A stretch of 61,334 nucleotides of DNA from JACVRW01 sp034664105. GTDB taxonomy: Bacteria > Actinomycetota > Thermoleophilia > Solirubrobacterales > Thermoleophilaceae. Under the pieces are notes generated by a model. It made no database searches. It saw nothing but the letters and a program-made list of their open reading frames with translations, and was not told the origin of the DNA. Position numbers and translations under genes: made by a program. The stretch is from the NCBI GenBank assembly GCA_034664105.1, contig JAXDIH010000069.1:1-61334 (forward strand). The letters are read 5' to 3'. Position 1 is the first letter of the stretch. Each line of letters begins with the position of its first letter. Shown here one piece after another: positions 7,658 to 18,182 of this stretch.

Positions 7658-9526
7658 CTACACGAGTTCGGGCTCGACCGCCGAAGTCCTTCTCGCCGCG
7701 CGCGGGTCGCGCGGCGCGCGCTCGACGCCCTCGAGGCGCAGCAGTGCCCAGGCGATCAGCGCGATCAGCGCCGCCGCGATCGCCGCCACGGTCACATAAG
7801 CGCCGAGCGTCAGGCCGCCCGCCACGCCCTCCTTGCGCTCCCGCTGGAGCAGCGCGAGGTCCCGCACGAAGGGCCGCTCGAAGCTGGCCGTGGCGGGCAC
7901 CTCGGGCGCCGGGATGGCGCGGTCGCGCGGCAGGTAGATCGGCACGCCCACCAGGGAGTCGCCGGTGTGCACGCGGATCAGCGCCTTCCAGCCGCCGTGC
8001 ACCGGGATCGGCTCGGTGGTGCGGTATACGCCCGGGCGCACCTCCTCCAGCTCGCTGACCACGCTGCCTCCCCCCTGCCACGCGGTGACGTTCGCGAAGT
8101 GGGCGCCATCCGCTGAGTCGGCGGGGCTGAACCGGATCGTGGCGTCGACCGCGCGCTCCGGCCCGGGGCGCGCCTCGGTGAGGCTCACGGTGGCGCGCTC
8201 GGGTCCGTCCGAGGAGATCGGCAGCCCCCAGCCGATCACCGCGACGAGCACGAGGAAGCCGGCCAGCGCGGCGCGATGCGCGCGGGGTCCCAGGCGCAGG
8301 CGCGCCGGGCCGATGCCGCTGGCGCCCGCGACCGGCCGGGCCAGCGCGCCGCCCACGAAGCCGCCCACCGCCCCGGCGGCCACCGCGGTGACGAAGCCGG
8401 CGATGGCCGCCTCCGGCAGCAGCGACTCGGTCCACGGGATCGGCATCCAGACGTGGCTCCAGCCCCACTCGGCCGCCAGCCCGACGGTCCCGATCATGGC
8501 GCCCGCGAGGGCGCCGGTAGCCACGGGCGAGCGCGCGCGGGAGCGCGCGAAGACCGCCTCCACCGCCAGCGCCTCGACGATGTAGAGCGGGAAGTGCGGA
8601 GTCGTCTGGTCCCAGACACCGCCGACCATCAGCGCCAGGAAGCCGCGTATGACCACGAAGCCGAGCACCGCCTGCAGCGCGCCGCCGCGTCCGAGGTAGA
8701 CGCGCGCGGTGACGAGGCCGATGCCCGCGGCCATCATGACCAGGATCGGGTGCAGGACCTGGCGGAACTGCGGCACGCCGAAGTCGAACTCGCCCTGGAA
8801 CGTCGACAGCGCAACCAGGAAGCTGCCCGCAAGCAGCCCCCGGCGCAGCACCAGCAGCAGACGCGGGCGCTGGCGCTCGGGGTCGCGGCCGAGATTGCCG
8901 ATCGCCTCCGCGAGCAGCGCCATGGCGCCGAGCGTGGCGAGCGAGCCGCCTCCGATCAGCATCAGGTGCGTCGGCCCCCAGAGCGTCACGTCCTGCCCGA
9001 AGAGGCGGTGCCAGACGTCGTCGAGCGGGAAGCCCGTCAGCGCGAAGGCGCCGCAGGCGGCGATCAGCACGCCGCCGACGGGCATCCACCAGCCGCCGCC
9101 GAGCGCGACCGCCGTGCGACTCGGCCGCTCCCGGGCGAAGGCCGCCGTGAGCACGCCCGCGAGCAGCACTCCGTAGAGGCCGATCAGGATCAAATAGTGC
9201 GCCGGGTTTGCGAGCGGGCCCTCGTCGCGGCCGTTGTCGATGTGCAGGGAGATGTCCCAGTACATGCCGGTCACCGCCGTGAGCAGCGAGGCGCTCAGCA
9301 GCATCGACGGCAGCGCGGCCCAGGCGGGCAGCCCGGTCGCGCGCTCGGCGAAGCGGCTGGCCCGCCCCAGCCAGTCGATGCGGCCGCTGCGGTGCCCGGC
9401 GATCAGCAGCGCGATCAGCGCCGTCGCGACCACGGCGGCCGCCGTCGCGCCGAGCGCTTCCCCTATCGCCGCGCCCCCCGCGGGCTCATCGCCGGTGGCC
9501 TGGGCTACGAACGTCATCGTGTCCAT
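7658..9526 (-). CDS. Large multi-pass membrane protein of unknown function
   Basis: This 622-aa protein starts at an ATG at 9526 with GGAG eight bases upstream. About 12 hydrophobic segments fill residues 20-430. A predicted extracytoplasmic beta-rich domain spans roughly 440-560, and a last helix near 575-600 precedes a basic cytoplasmic tail. Conserved-looking polar spots inside the membrane region include WDISLHIDNGRDEG and GPTHLMLIGG, whose His and Asp residues could bind metal or haem. I do not recognise the family. It is divergent from a TetR gene with a palindromic operator between them, so it is probably regulated by it. Confidence 0.75.
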   Translation of the reverse strand: MDTMTFVAQATGDEPAGGAAIGEALGATAAAVVATALIALLIAGHRSGRIDWLGRASRFAERATGLPAWAALPSMLLSASLLTAVTGMYWDISLHIDNGRDEGPLANPAHYLILIGLYGVLLAGVLTAAFARERPSRTAVALGGGWWMPVGGVLIAACGAFALTGFPLDDVWHRLFGQDVTLWGPTHLMLIGGGSLATLGAMALLAEAIGNLGRDPERQRPRLLLVLRRGLLAGSFLVALSTFQGEFDFGVPQFRQVLHPILVMMAAGIGLVTARVYLGRGGALQAVLGFVVIRGFLALMVGGVWDQTTPHFPLYIVEALAVEAVFARSRARSPVATGALAGAMIGTVGLAAEWGWSHVWMPIPWTESLLPEAAIAGFVTAVAAGAVGGFVGGALARPVAGASGIGPARLRLGPRAHRAALAGFLVLVAVIGWGLPISSDGPERATVSLTEARPGPERAVDATIRFSPADSADGAHFANVTAWQGGGSVVSELEEVRPGVYRTTEPIPVHGGWKALIRVHTGDSLVGVPIYLPRDRAIPAPEVPATASFERPFVRDLALLQRERKEGVAGGLTLGAYVTVAAIAAALIALIAWALLRLEGVERAPRDPRAARRTSAVEPELV

Positions 9527-9591
9527 GTGACAGTCTCCACCTCGCATCGACCGCTTCTCGGTTGACTGCGTGATTCCCGGCGAGCTAACTT

Positions 9592-9605
9592 ACTGAACAT
9601 TCAGT
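9592..9605. promoter_or_regulatory. TetR-type operator palindrome
   Basis: ACTGAA-CA-TTCAGT is a perfect inverted repeat between the divergent membrane-protein and TetR genes. It is close to common TetR operators, which often contain a TGAACATTCA core. It lies 66 bp from one start and 41 bp from the other, suited to repress both. Confidence 0.65.
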
Positions 9606-9645
9606 TAGTCGTCGTGACGACCCTCACAGTGTCGAGCCAACAGCA

Positions 9646-10293
9646 GTGAGCACTACCCCACGCAAGCGCCTGACCGGCGAAGAGCGGCGTGTCGCGATCC
9701 TGGACTCCGCGCTGGCGGTGTTCGCGGAGCGCGGCTACCACCCCACCTCGATCGACGACATCGCCCGCGAGGGCGGCATCTCGAAGGCGCTGATCTACGA
9801 GCACTTCGCCTCCAAGCAGGACCTCTACGCAGAGCTGCTCGAGCAGCACGCCGGCGAGCTGTTCGCGCGCCTGGCCGAGGCGATCGCCGAGGCCGGCACC
9901 GCCGGCTCCGCGCGGCTCGCCGTCGGGCTCGACGCCTTCTACGGCTTCGTCGAGGACCACCGCGTCGCGTGGCGGATGCTGTTCCGCGAGGCAACCGACC
10001 CCGAGGCCGCCATGGTGCTCGACCGCGTGGTGGCCCAGGTGACCGCCGTGGTCGCCGCGCTGATCGCCGAGGACCCCAGCTCGCGCAAGGGCGGCGACGA
10101 CGACGCCACGCGCCAGCAGGGCATCCAGGTGCTGGCCCAGATGCTGGTGGGATCGGTTCAGTCGCTGGCCAACTGGTGGTCCGACCACCAGGAGCTGCCG
10201 CGCGAGCGAATCGTCGAGATGACAATGGACTTCGCGTGGCTGGGCCTCCACCGGCTCAGCCGCGGCGAGCGCTGGCCGACGGCCGCTCAGTGA
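9646..10293 (+). CDS. TetR/AcrR-family transcriptional regulator
   Basis: This 215-aa regulator starts at a GTG. The N-terminal helix-turn-helix spans about residues 15-60, with the signature ILDSALAVFAERGYHPTSIDDIAREGGISKALIYEHFASKQDL spread across it. The C-terminal helical ligand domain is diverged. Its last codons overlap the start of the acyl-CoA synthetase gene by GTGA, so the two are cotranscribed and an acyl-CoA or fatty-acid ligand is plausible. A palindrome just upstream is the likely operator, allowing control of the divergent membrane protein and autoregulation. Confidence 0.88.
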   Translation: MSTTPRKRLTGEERRVAILDSALAVFAERGYHPTSIDDIAREGGISKALIYEHFASKQDLYAELLEQHAGELFARLAEAIAEAGTAGSARLAVGLDAFYGFVEDHRVAWRMLFREATDPEAAMVLDRVVAQVTAVVAALIAEDPSSRKGGDDDATRQQGIQVLAQMLVGSVQSLANWWSDHQELPRERIVEMTMDFAWLGLHRLSRGERWPTAAQ

Positions 10294-11717
10294 ACTTCGC
10301 CCGCGACGTCGTCGACGCCGCCGACCCGGCGCGCCTGGCACTGGTGGCCATCGCCGAGGACGGCGAGCGGCGCGAGATCTCCTTCGGAGAGGTGGCCGAC
10401 CGCTCTGCGCGCCTGGCCGGCGCGCTGGTCGCGCGCGGGGTGAGGCGCGGCGACGCGGTGATGACGCTGATCGGGAACCGGCCCGAATGGGTCTACGCGA
10501 TGGTGGCCTGCTGGCGGCTCGGCGCCGTGGCGCAGCCCTGCACCGAGCAGCTGCGCGCCGCCGACCTGCGCGCCCGCGTGGACAAGGTCGAGCCGGGCGC
10601 GGTCGTGGCCGACGCCCGCAACGTCCAGCTCGCCGTCGACGCAGGCTTCGACGGCCCGCTCATGGTGGTGCCGGACGAGCGGCTCTTCGAGGAGGCCGAG
10701 CCGGCCCCCGCGGCCGACGTCGGCCCCGACGATCCGGTCCTGATCGTCTTCACCTCGGGCACGGCCGGCGAGCCCAAGCCGATCCGCCACGGCGCGCGCT
10801 ACCTGGACGGCCAGCGCGTGCAGGCCGAGCACTGGTACGGCGCCCGCCCGGGCGACCTGTGCTGGTGCACGGCTGCGAGCGGCTGGTCGCTTTCGGCCCG
10901 CAACGCCTTCGTCGCGGCCTGGCTGCGCGGCGCCGCTGCGCTGATCCACCACGGGCGCTTCGACGCCGGCGAGCGAGTCGACCTGCTCGAGCGCGAGCGC
11001 GTGAGCGTGCTCTGCATGTCGCCCACCGAGTACCGGGCGATCGCGAAGCGCGGCGAGCTGCGTCCGATCCCCACGCTGCGCCACGCGGTGGCCGCCGGCG
11101 AGGCCCTGAACCCCGAGGTGGTCTCGACCTGGGCCGAGGCGGTCGGCGTGTCGGTTCACGACGGCTACGGCCAGACCGAGACCGGACACCTCACCGGCAT
11201 GCCGATCGGGCTGCCCGTCAAGCCCGGCTCGATGGGCAGGCCGCTCCCGGGCTTCAGGGCCTACATCGAGCACGGGGAGCTGGTAATCGACCCGGCCAGC
11301 GTGCCGACGTTCTTCATCGACGGCGAGCGCGACCAGCCCTGGCGCACCGGCGATCGCGTCGCAGAGGACGAGCAGGGCTACCTCTGGTTCGAGGGCCGCA
11401 CGGACGACGTGATCATCTCCGCCGGCTATCGGATCGGCCCCTTCGAGGTGGAGTCCGCGCTGGTGGCCCACCCGGCGGTGGCCGAGGCCGCCGCCGTGGC
11501 CGCGCCCGACGACGTGCGCGGACAGGTGGTGCGCGCCGTGGTTGTGCTGCAGCCCGGCCACGAGCCGAGCGACGCCCTGGCGCGCGACCTGCAGGACCAC
11601 GTCAAGGCGGAGACGGCGCCCTACAAGTACCCCCGCATCGTCGACTTCGCCGAGGCGCTGCCGAAGACGCCCAGCGGCAAGATCCAGCGGGCGGCGCTAC
11701 GCGAAGGGGTCCAGTGA
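10290..11717 (+). CDS. AMP-dependent acyl-CoA synthetase
   Basis: This 475-aa member of the ANL adenylating superfamily activates a carboxylate with ATP and CoA. The ATP-binding signature TSGTAGEPKP is near residue 153 and YGQTETG near 295. The hinge region DDVIISAGYRIGPFEVE and the C-terminal catalytic lysine in TPSGKIQR are intact. It is shorter than most, and sequence around the core resembles medium-chain (ACSM) or acetyl-CoA-synthetase-like members. The GTG start overlaps the TetR stop. The 3' end overlaps a convergent ATPase gene by 21 nt. Confidence 0.88.
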   Translation: MNFARDVVDAADPARLALVAIAEDGERREISFGEVADRSARLAGALVARGVRRGDAVMTLIGNRPEWVYAMVACWRLGAVAQPCTEQLRAADLRARVDKVEPGAVVADARNVQLAVDAGFDGPLMVVPDERLFEEAEPAPAADVGPDDPVLIVFTSGTAGEPKPIRHGARYLDGQRVQAEHWYGARPGDLCWCTAASGWSLSARNAFVAAWLRGAAALIHHGRFDAGERVDLLERERVSVLCMSPTEYRAIAKRGELRPIPTLRHAVAAGEALNPEVVSTWAEAVGVSVHDGYGQTETGHLTGMPIGLPVKPGSMGRPLPGFRAYIEHGELVIDPASVPTFFIDGERDQPWRTGDRVAEDEQGYLWFEGRTDDVIISAGYRIGPFEVESALVAHPAVAEAAAVAAPDDVRGQVVRAVVVLQPGHEPSDALARDLQDHVKAETAPYKYPRIVDFAEALPKTPSGKIQRAALREGVQ

Positions 11718-12872
11718 GGCCAGGTAGCGCCGCAGCAGCGGGTCGGTCACCCGCCAGCGGCCGCGCGCCTCGTGCTCCACGATGCCGGCGTCGCGCAGCA
11801 GCTTGAGCACGCGGTCGCGTACCCCCGGATGCAGGCGCCGCGGCGGAGGCAGGTCCGACGCGACGGCGCGCGCCACCAGCAGCCCGTGCTTGTGCAGCAG
11901 CCGGATGCGCTCCACCACCTGCTCCATCGTCGGCCGGTCGCCCTCCAGCGCCCGGTCGTAGCCGACCTGGACGATGTCGAGGCCGATGTCGCGGGTGTCG
12001 AGCTCGAGCGAGACGAGGTGCGTCTGCTGGGCGATCCGCATGGTCGCGCGCGGATGGCCGCCGCCCAGCTCGACGATGCGCTCGAGCGCGGCGTCCGCGG
12101 CCGCGCAGTCGTCCTCGGCGAAGCGCTCGCGCAGGCCCGCGAGCCACTCCTCCTCCACGATCGGCCGCAGCGCGTAGAAGCTCCCGAAGCCGCTGAACGC
12201 GCGGCGCGAGGGCGCGAACAGGTCGCGCATCACGTGCTCGATGCTGCCGGCGAACAGGTAGCTCACGGCCGTCGAGCGCTGGAAGATCGCGCGCATGCGC
12301 TTGGTCACCGCGTCCGGGTCCCCGTACGGGCGCCGCGCCGAGGCCACCTCCTGGAACTCGTCGAAGAACAGGATCAGGCGGCGACCGTCCGCCTTCGCCA
12401 CCCGCTCGGGCAGCTCGAGCGCGAGGCCGAGCGCCCGCTCGGGGTCCTCCGCCGCGAGCCCGGGCGTGAGCGCCACCTCCACCCCCTCCCCCAGCTCCCC
12501 GACCAGCCGCACCACGGCGCGCGCCTGCGCCGCCGAGAGCGCGGCGCGCCCGGCGCCGCGGACGCGTCGCAACAGCCTGTGGGCGGCGGACCGGTTGGCG
12601 ATCACGGCCGCGGCCACCGCCTCGGCCAGCTCGGCCGCCTCCGAGACCCTGAACAGGTCGATCTTCGCGACGTACACCCCGCGCCGCCGCGCCCGCATCA
12701 GGGCCGCCTCGCACACGCTCGTCTTGCCGGTGCGCCGCGGGCCCGCCACGATCAGATGGGTGCCGGCCTCCAGGCGGGTCGCGATCTCACGCACGTCGTC
12801 GCGCCGGCCGATCATCTGGCTGGCCGGTATCGGGGAGTCGGTCGGGAAAAGGTCGCCGCTGGCTTGCCGCAT
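11697..12872 (-). CDS. P-loop ATPase of the archaeal-type (AAA+/STAND-like) family
   Basis: The 391-aa protein has a Walker A motif GPRRTGKTS near residue 45 and a Walker B LILFFDEFQE near 165. A sensor-like segment SYLFAGSIEHVM follows, and a C-terminal winged-helix region (about 290-385) ends with RWRVTDPLLRRYLASL. This layout is that of the archaeal ATPase family, also scattered in bacteria. Members are poorly characterised and have been linked to mobile or defence-type contexts, but nothing nearby supports that here. Three GTGTAA-type half sites lie just upstream of its start. Confidence 0.78.
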   Translation of the reverse strand: MRQASGDLFPTDSPIPASQMIGRRDDVREIATRLEAGTHLIVAGPRRTGKTSVCEAALMRARRRGVYVAKIDLFRVSEAAELAEAVAAAVIANRSAAHRLLRRVRGAGRAALSAAQARAVVRLVGELGEGVEVALTPGLAAEDPERALGLALELPERVAKADGRRLILFFDEFQEVASARRPYGDPDAVTKRMRAIFQRSTAVSYLFAGSIEHVMRDLFAPSRRAFSGFGSFYALRPIVEEEWLAGLRERFAEDDCAAADAALERIVELGGGHPRATMRIAQQTHLVSLELDTRDIGLDIVQVGYDRALEGDRPTMEQVVERIRLLHKHGLLVARAVASDLPPPRRLHPGVRDRVLKLLRDAGIVEHEARGRWRVTDPLLRRYLASLDPFA

Positions 12873-12882
12873 GCCCGGCAGT

Positions 12883-12922
12883 TTACACGTTAATTGTGTA
12901 ACTGATCACATCAGCTGTGTAA
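12883..12922. promoter_or_regulatory. GTGTAA inverted and direct repeats in divergent promoter
   Basis: TTACAC (12883-12888) and GTGTAA (12896-12901) form an inverted repeat with a 7-nt spacer. A third half site GTGTAA starts at 12917, exactly 21 bp after the second, about two helical turns. CTGA-N5-TCAG lies between them. The stretch is noticeably AT-rich for this genome and separates the ATPase from the DUF255 gene. Confidence 0.5.
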
Positions 12923-12943
12923 GGCTGCTGGCCGGTAGCCTCA

Positions 12944-14908
<1,965 letters not shown>

Positions 14909-15691
14909 CAATCCTCGGGCTGGCGTTCGGCTCCGCCGCGCCCGCCCACGACGTCGCGGTGCGCATCTCCTCCTGGGGCCCGCGCCCCGCGGCGAGCACG
15001 GGCGAAGCGCGGGCCCACCGTCTGATCGCCCGTAGCTTCCGCCGCGCCGGCCTGCGCGTGGCCGTCCAGGAGTTCCCCGTCCCGGGACGCGGCCGCTCGC
15101 GCAACGTGATCGGGACACTCGACACCCCCGCGACCTGCCTGCGCATCGTGATGGCGCACGGCGACACGACTCCCAACGCGCCCGGCGCAAACGACAACGC
15201 CTCCGGACTGGGCGTGGTGGCCACGCTCGCCCGGCGCCTGCGCGCGCTCGACCCGCCGTGCGACGTGTGGCTGGTGGCAACCGGCGCCGAGGAGCGCGTC
15301 TACACCGGCTCGCCCGACCACCTCGGCGCGCTCGCGCTCGCGCGCCGGGCGCGCGCCCGCGGCGGCGTGCGGCGGCTGGAGTGGGCGCTGTCGCTTGACG
15401 AGGTCGGCCGCGACCGCCCGTTCTGGCTGCGCTCGCCGGTCTCCGGACCGCGTCCGGGTGTCGAGGGCGCGCTGCTGCGCGCTGCCCGGCGCGCCCGCGT
15501 GCCCGTCAGCTGGGTGCGCGACGAGAGCAGCGGCAACTCCGACCACCGCGAGTTCGAGCTGCTCGGCCTGCCGGGCGTCAAGCTCGGCGTGGGCGCGGGC
15601 GGCGAGCCCTGCCGCCACAGCCCGTGCGACCGGCCGGAGCGGCTCGACCCCGTCTCGCTGCGCCTGGCCCGCCGGCTCGCCGAGGAGGCGC

Positions 15692-17044
15692 TCAGAGGAT
15701 CGACAGGTAGCGGTCGAGCTCCCACTGCGTGACCTGCACGCGGTAGTCCTCCCACTCCTGGCGCTTGATCTCGATGTAGCGGTTGAAGATGTGCTCGCCG
15801 AAGGTGCGCAGCACCAGCTCGGACTCCCCGGTCAGCTCGATCGCCTCGCCGAGCGTCTCCGGCAGCTGCTCGATGCCGAGCCGCTTCCGCTCCTCCGGAG
15901 TGATGTGGTAGAGGTTCTTCTCCATCGGCTCGGGCAGCTCGTAGCCCTTCTCGATGCCCTCGAGCCCCGCCGCCAGCAGGATCGCGAACGTCAGGTACGG
16001 GTTGCACGCGGGGTCGGGGCAGCGCAGCTCCATGCGCGTGGCCCGCTCCTTGCCCGGGTGGTAGAGCGGCACCCGCACCAGCGCCGAGCGGTTGCGGCGC
16101 GACCACGCGCAGTACACCGGCGCCTCGAAGCCCGGCACCAGCCGCTTGTAGGAGTTCACCCACTGGGCGAACACGGAGGTCATCTCGCGCGCGTGCTTGA
16201 GCTGGCCCGCGATGAACGCCTTGCCGATGTCGGACAGGAAGTACTGGTCGTTGGCGTCGTAGAAGGCGTTGCGCTCGCCCTGGAAGAGCGACTGGTGCGT
16301 GTGCATGCCTGAGCCGTTCTCCCCGAACAGCGGCTTGGGCATGAACGTCGCGTGCCAGCCGTACTTCATGGCGTACTCCTTGACCGTGATGCGGTACGTC
16401 ATGCAGTCGTCGGCCATCTTGAGCGCGTCGGCGTAGCGCATGTCGATCTCGTGCTGCGACGGCCCCACCTCGTGGTGCGTGTACTCCACGTGGATGCCGA
16501 GGTCCTCGAGCGCCAGCACGGTCTCGCGGCGAACGTCCGAGCCGGCGTCGAGCGTGGTGAGGTCGAAGTAGCCGCCCTCGTCGAGGATCTCCGGGGTCCC
16601 GCCGTTCTCGACCTTGGAGTTGCGGAAGTAGAAGAACTCCAGCTCCGGGCCGACGTAGAAGTTCGTGAAGCCCATCGCCTCGGCGCGATCGAGCGTGCGG
16701 CGCAGCACCTGGCGCGGGTCGCCCTCGTAGGGCTCGCGGCTGGGGGTGACGATGTCGCAGAACATGCGCGCCACGCCGCGGTCCTCGGGCCTCCAGGGGA
16801 GCACGGCGAAGGTCGAGGGGTCGGGCATCGCGATCATGTCCGACTCCTCGATCGCGTTGAAGCCGGTGATCGACGAGCCGTCGAAGCCCATCCCGCCCTC
16901 GAATGCGTCGTCGAGCTCCTCGGCGTTGACCGAGAAGCTCTTCAGCTGGCCGAGGATGTCGGTGAACCAGAGGCGGACGAAGCGGATGTCGCGATCATCG
17001 ACGAACGCCTTGACGTCGTCGGCGGTCTTCGGCTGGTCGGCCAT
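15692..17044 (-). CDS. glnA: Glutamine synthetase type I
   Basis: This 450-aa enzyme makes glutamine from glutamate, ammonia and ATP. Family signatures are all present: FDGSSITGF near residue 54, the metal/ATP site VGPELEFF, HEVGPSQHEID, KPLFGENGSGMHTHQSL, and NRSALVRVP. The length and the absence of the long C-terminal adenylylation segment place it with the shorter GSI-alpha enzymes of Bacillus and Thermotoga type, which are feedback regulated. It stands alone, with a HxlR gene converging in the same direction upstream. It may be a second GlnA in the genome. Confidence 0.92.
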   Translation of the reverse strand: MADQPKTADDVKAFVDDRDIRFVRLWFTDILGQLKSFSVNAEELDDAFEGGMGFDGSSITGFNAIEESDMIAMPDPSTFAVLPWRPEDRGVARMFCDIVTPSREPYEGDPRQVLRRTLDRAEAMGFTNFYVGPELEFFYFRNSKVENGGTPEILDEGGYFDLTTLDAGSDVRRETVLALEDLGIHVEYTHHEVGPSQHEIDMRYADALKMADDCMTYRITVKEYAMKYGWHATFMPKPLFGENGSGMHTHQSLFQGERNAFYDANDQYFLSDIGKAFIAGQLKHAREMTSVFAQWVNSYKRLVPGFEAPVYCAWSRRNRSALVRVPLYHPGKERATRMELRCPDPACNPYLTFAILLAAGLEGIEKGYELPEPMEKNLYHITPEERKRLGIEQLPETLGEAIELTGESELVLRTFGEHIFNRYIEIKRQEWEDYRVQVTQWELDRYLSIL

Positions 17045-17121
17045 GGAGCTCCTTAGTGAGTCGGTTGGCGCGTCGACGCGGCGCCTAGGCTAACGGCGCG
17101 CCGCGCCTCGCGCTCACCGGC

Positions 17122-17481
17122 TCAGAGCCAGCTGCGAGCCCAAACCTTGAGCGAGCGCACCGCCGGCTCCAGCGCCCGGCCCTTCACGGTCAGGCGGTAC
17201 TGCACGCGAACCGGCACGTCGTCGATCACGCGGCGCTCGACGATGCCCTCCGACTCCAGCTCCTTCATGCGCTCGGAGAGGAGGCGGTCGGAGAGGTCGG
17301 GGACCAGCACCTTGACCTCGGAGAAGCGCAGCGGGCCGTCCATCAGGACGAACACGATGGCGCCGGTCCAGCGCTTGCCGATCAGCTCGACGGCGCGGTG
17401 ATATGCGCTGCAGCAGCTCTCGCGCTGCGCCGCAACGGACTCCTCCTCCGCTGTGGCCTGCTCGGAGGCCATGCGCAACAT
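17122..17481 (-). CDS. HxlR-family winged-helix regulator
   Basis: The 119-aa product carries the HxlR domain: CCSAYHRAVELIGKRW near residue 23, the helix LRFSEVKVLVPDLSDRLLSERMKELE, and the wing with GIVERRV. Two adjacent cysteines (23 and 24) precede the helix, a position used as a redox switch in some HxlR proteins such as YodB and HypR. It lies 9 bp downstream of a carboxymuconolactone-decarboxylase-like gene, and both are likely driven from a promoter that carries an ACTTAC/GTAAGT palindrome. MASEQ at 17472 is an alternative start. Confidence 0.85.
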   Translation of the reverse strand: MLRMASEQATAEEESVAAQRESCCSAYHRAVELIGKRWTGAIVFVLMDGPLRFSEVKVLVPDLSDRLLSERMKELESEGIVERRVIDDVPVRVQYRLTVKGRALEPAVRSLKVWARSWL

Positions 17482-17490
17482 CGTAGACCC

Positions 17491-18057
17491 CTAGGCGGCA
17501 ACCGAGAGCCGAGACTCTTCGCTCGAGCCGTCCAGGGGCACGTCGCCGGCCCGTGTCACCAGGTTGCCGAAGGTGGCAAGCGCGACGTGGGCGACCGTCT
17601 CGAGGATCTGCTCGTCGTCCCAGCCGGCCTCGCGGGCCTCCTCGTGCTTGTGCCGCGGCGGCGCGCCGTCGGACTCGAGCAGCGCCTTCACGAACTTGAG
17701 CAGCACGGACTCGCGCTCGTCGCGCGAGTCGAACTCACGCGCGAGGGCGATCTCGTCGAGGCCGAGGCCCGCGTCGCGGGCCGAGCGCTGAAGCGTGTTC
17801 AGCCCGTACTCGCTGCCCTGATGCTCCGCCACGGCGAGCGCGATGCGCTGCTGGGTCGCGTACGGAAGCGAACCGTGACGCAGCTCCGAGCGGAAGCGCG
17901 CGTAGGCGCGCAGCACCGCCGGCGACCCGGCGAGCACGCCGATGAAGTTGGGGAGCTGGCCCCCGCCGGCGAGTGCGCCCTTGAGAATCGGAACGCTGCG
18001 CTCGGGCGCCGTCAGCTCGTCGTGGACCTGGAACCTGCTCTCCTTCGTCTTCATCAC
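17491..18057 (-). CDS. Carboxymuconolactone decarboxylase/AhpD-like protein lacking the redox cysteines
   Basis: This 188-aa all-helical protein follows the CMD/AhpD fold: PNFIGVLAGSPAVLRAY, then AVAEHQGSEYGLNTLQ, then a helix with the ETVAHVALATFGN end. In peroxidase-related members the second segment reads GCEYC; here residues 82 and 85 are Ser and Gly, and the whole protein has no cysteine. It therefore cannot act by the AhpD disulphide mechanism. It precedes the HxlR gene and is likely regulated by it. It may be a decarboxylase/isomerase-like member or a non-redox paralogue. Confidence 0.8.
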   Translation of the reverse strand: MMKTKESRFQVHDELTAPERSVPILKGALAGGGQLPNFIGVLAGSPAVLRAYARFRSELRHGSLPYATQQRIALAVAEHQGSEYGLNTLQRSARDAGLGLDEIALAREFDSRDERESVLLKFVKALLESDGAPPRHKHEEAREAGWDDEQILETVAHVALATFGNLVTRAGDVPLDGSSEESRLSVAA

Positions 18058-18077
18058 CGCTTCACTTTCTGCTCATG

Positions 18078-18094
18078 ACTTACGGCCGGTAAGT
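18078..18094. promoter_or_regulatory. HxlR-type operator palindrome
   Basis: ACTTAC-GGCCG-GTAAGT has 6-bp perfect arms and sits 21 bp upstream of the AhpD-like gene. HxlR/YodB-type regulators bind sites with ACTTAC/GTAAGT-like arms, and a HxlR gene is second in this operon, so autoregulation is likely. Confidence 0.6.
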
Positions 18095-18182
18095 ATAAAG
18101 CAAAAAGGCATGAAGATCAGGCCAATTGCGCAGGCAAGCGCACGCCAAAACGGCGCACAGCGCGAAAAATCGCCCGCGGAGG

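Noticed and set aside
8276..9565. A long plus-strand frame opposite the large membrane protein.
   Set aside because: Its product is Arg/Gln/Glu/His-rich and unstructured, while the minus strand encodes coherent transmembrane helices with a good ribosome site.
11697..12872. The archaeal-type ATPase as part of a defence island.
   Set aside because: Its neighbours are an acyl-CoA synthetase and a DUF255 protein. No nuclease, toxin, restriction or phage-related gene is nearby.
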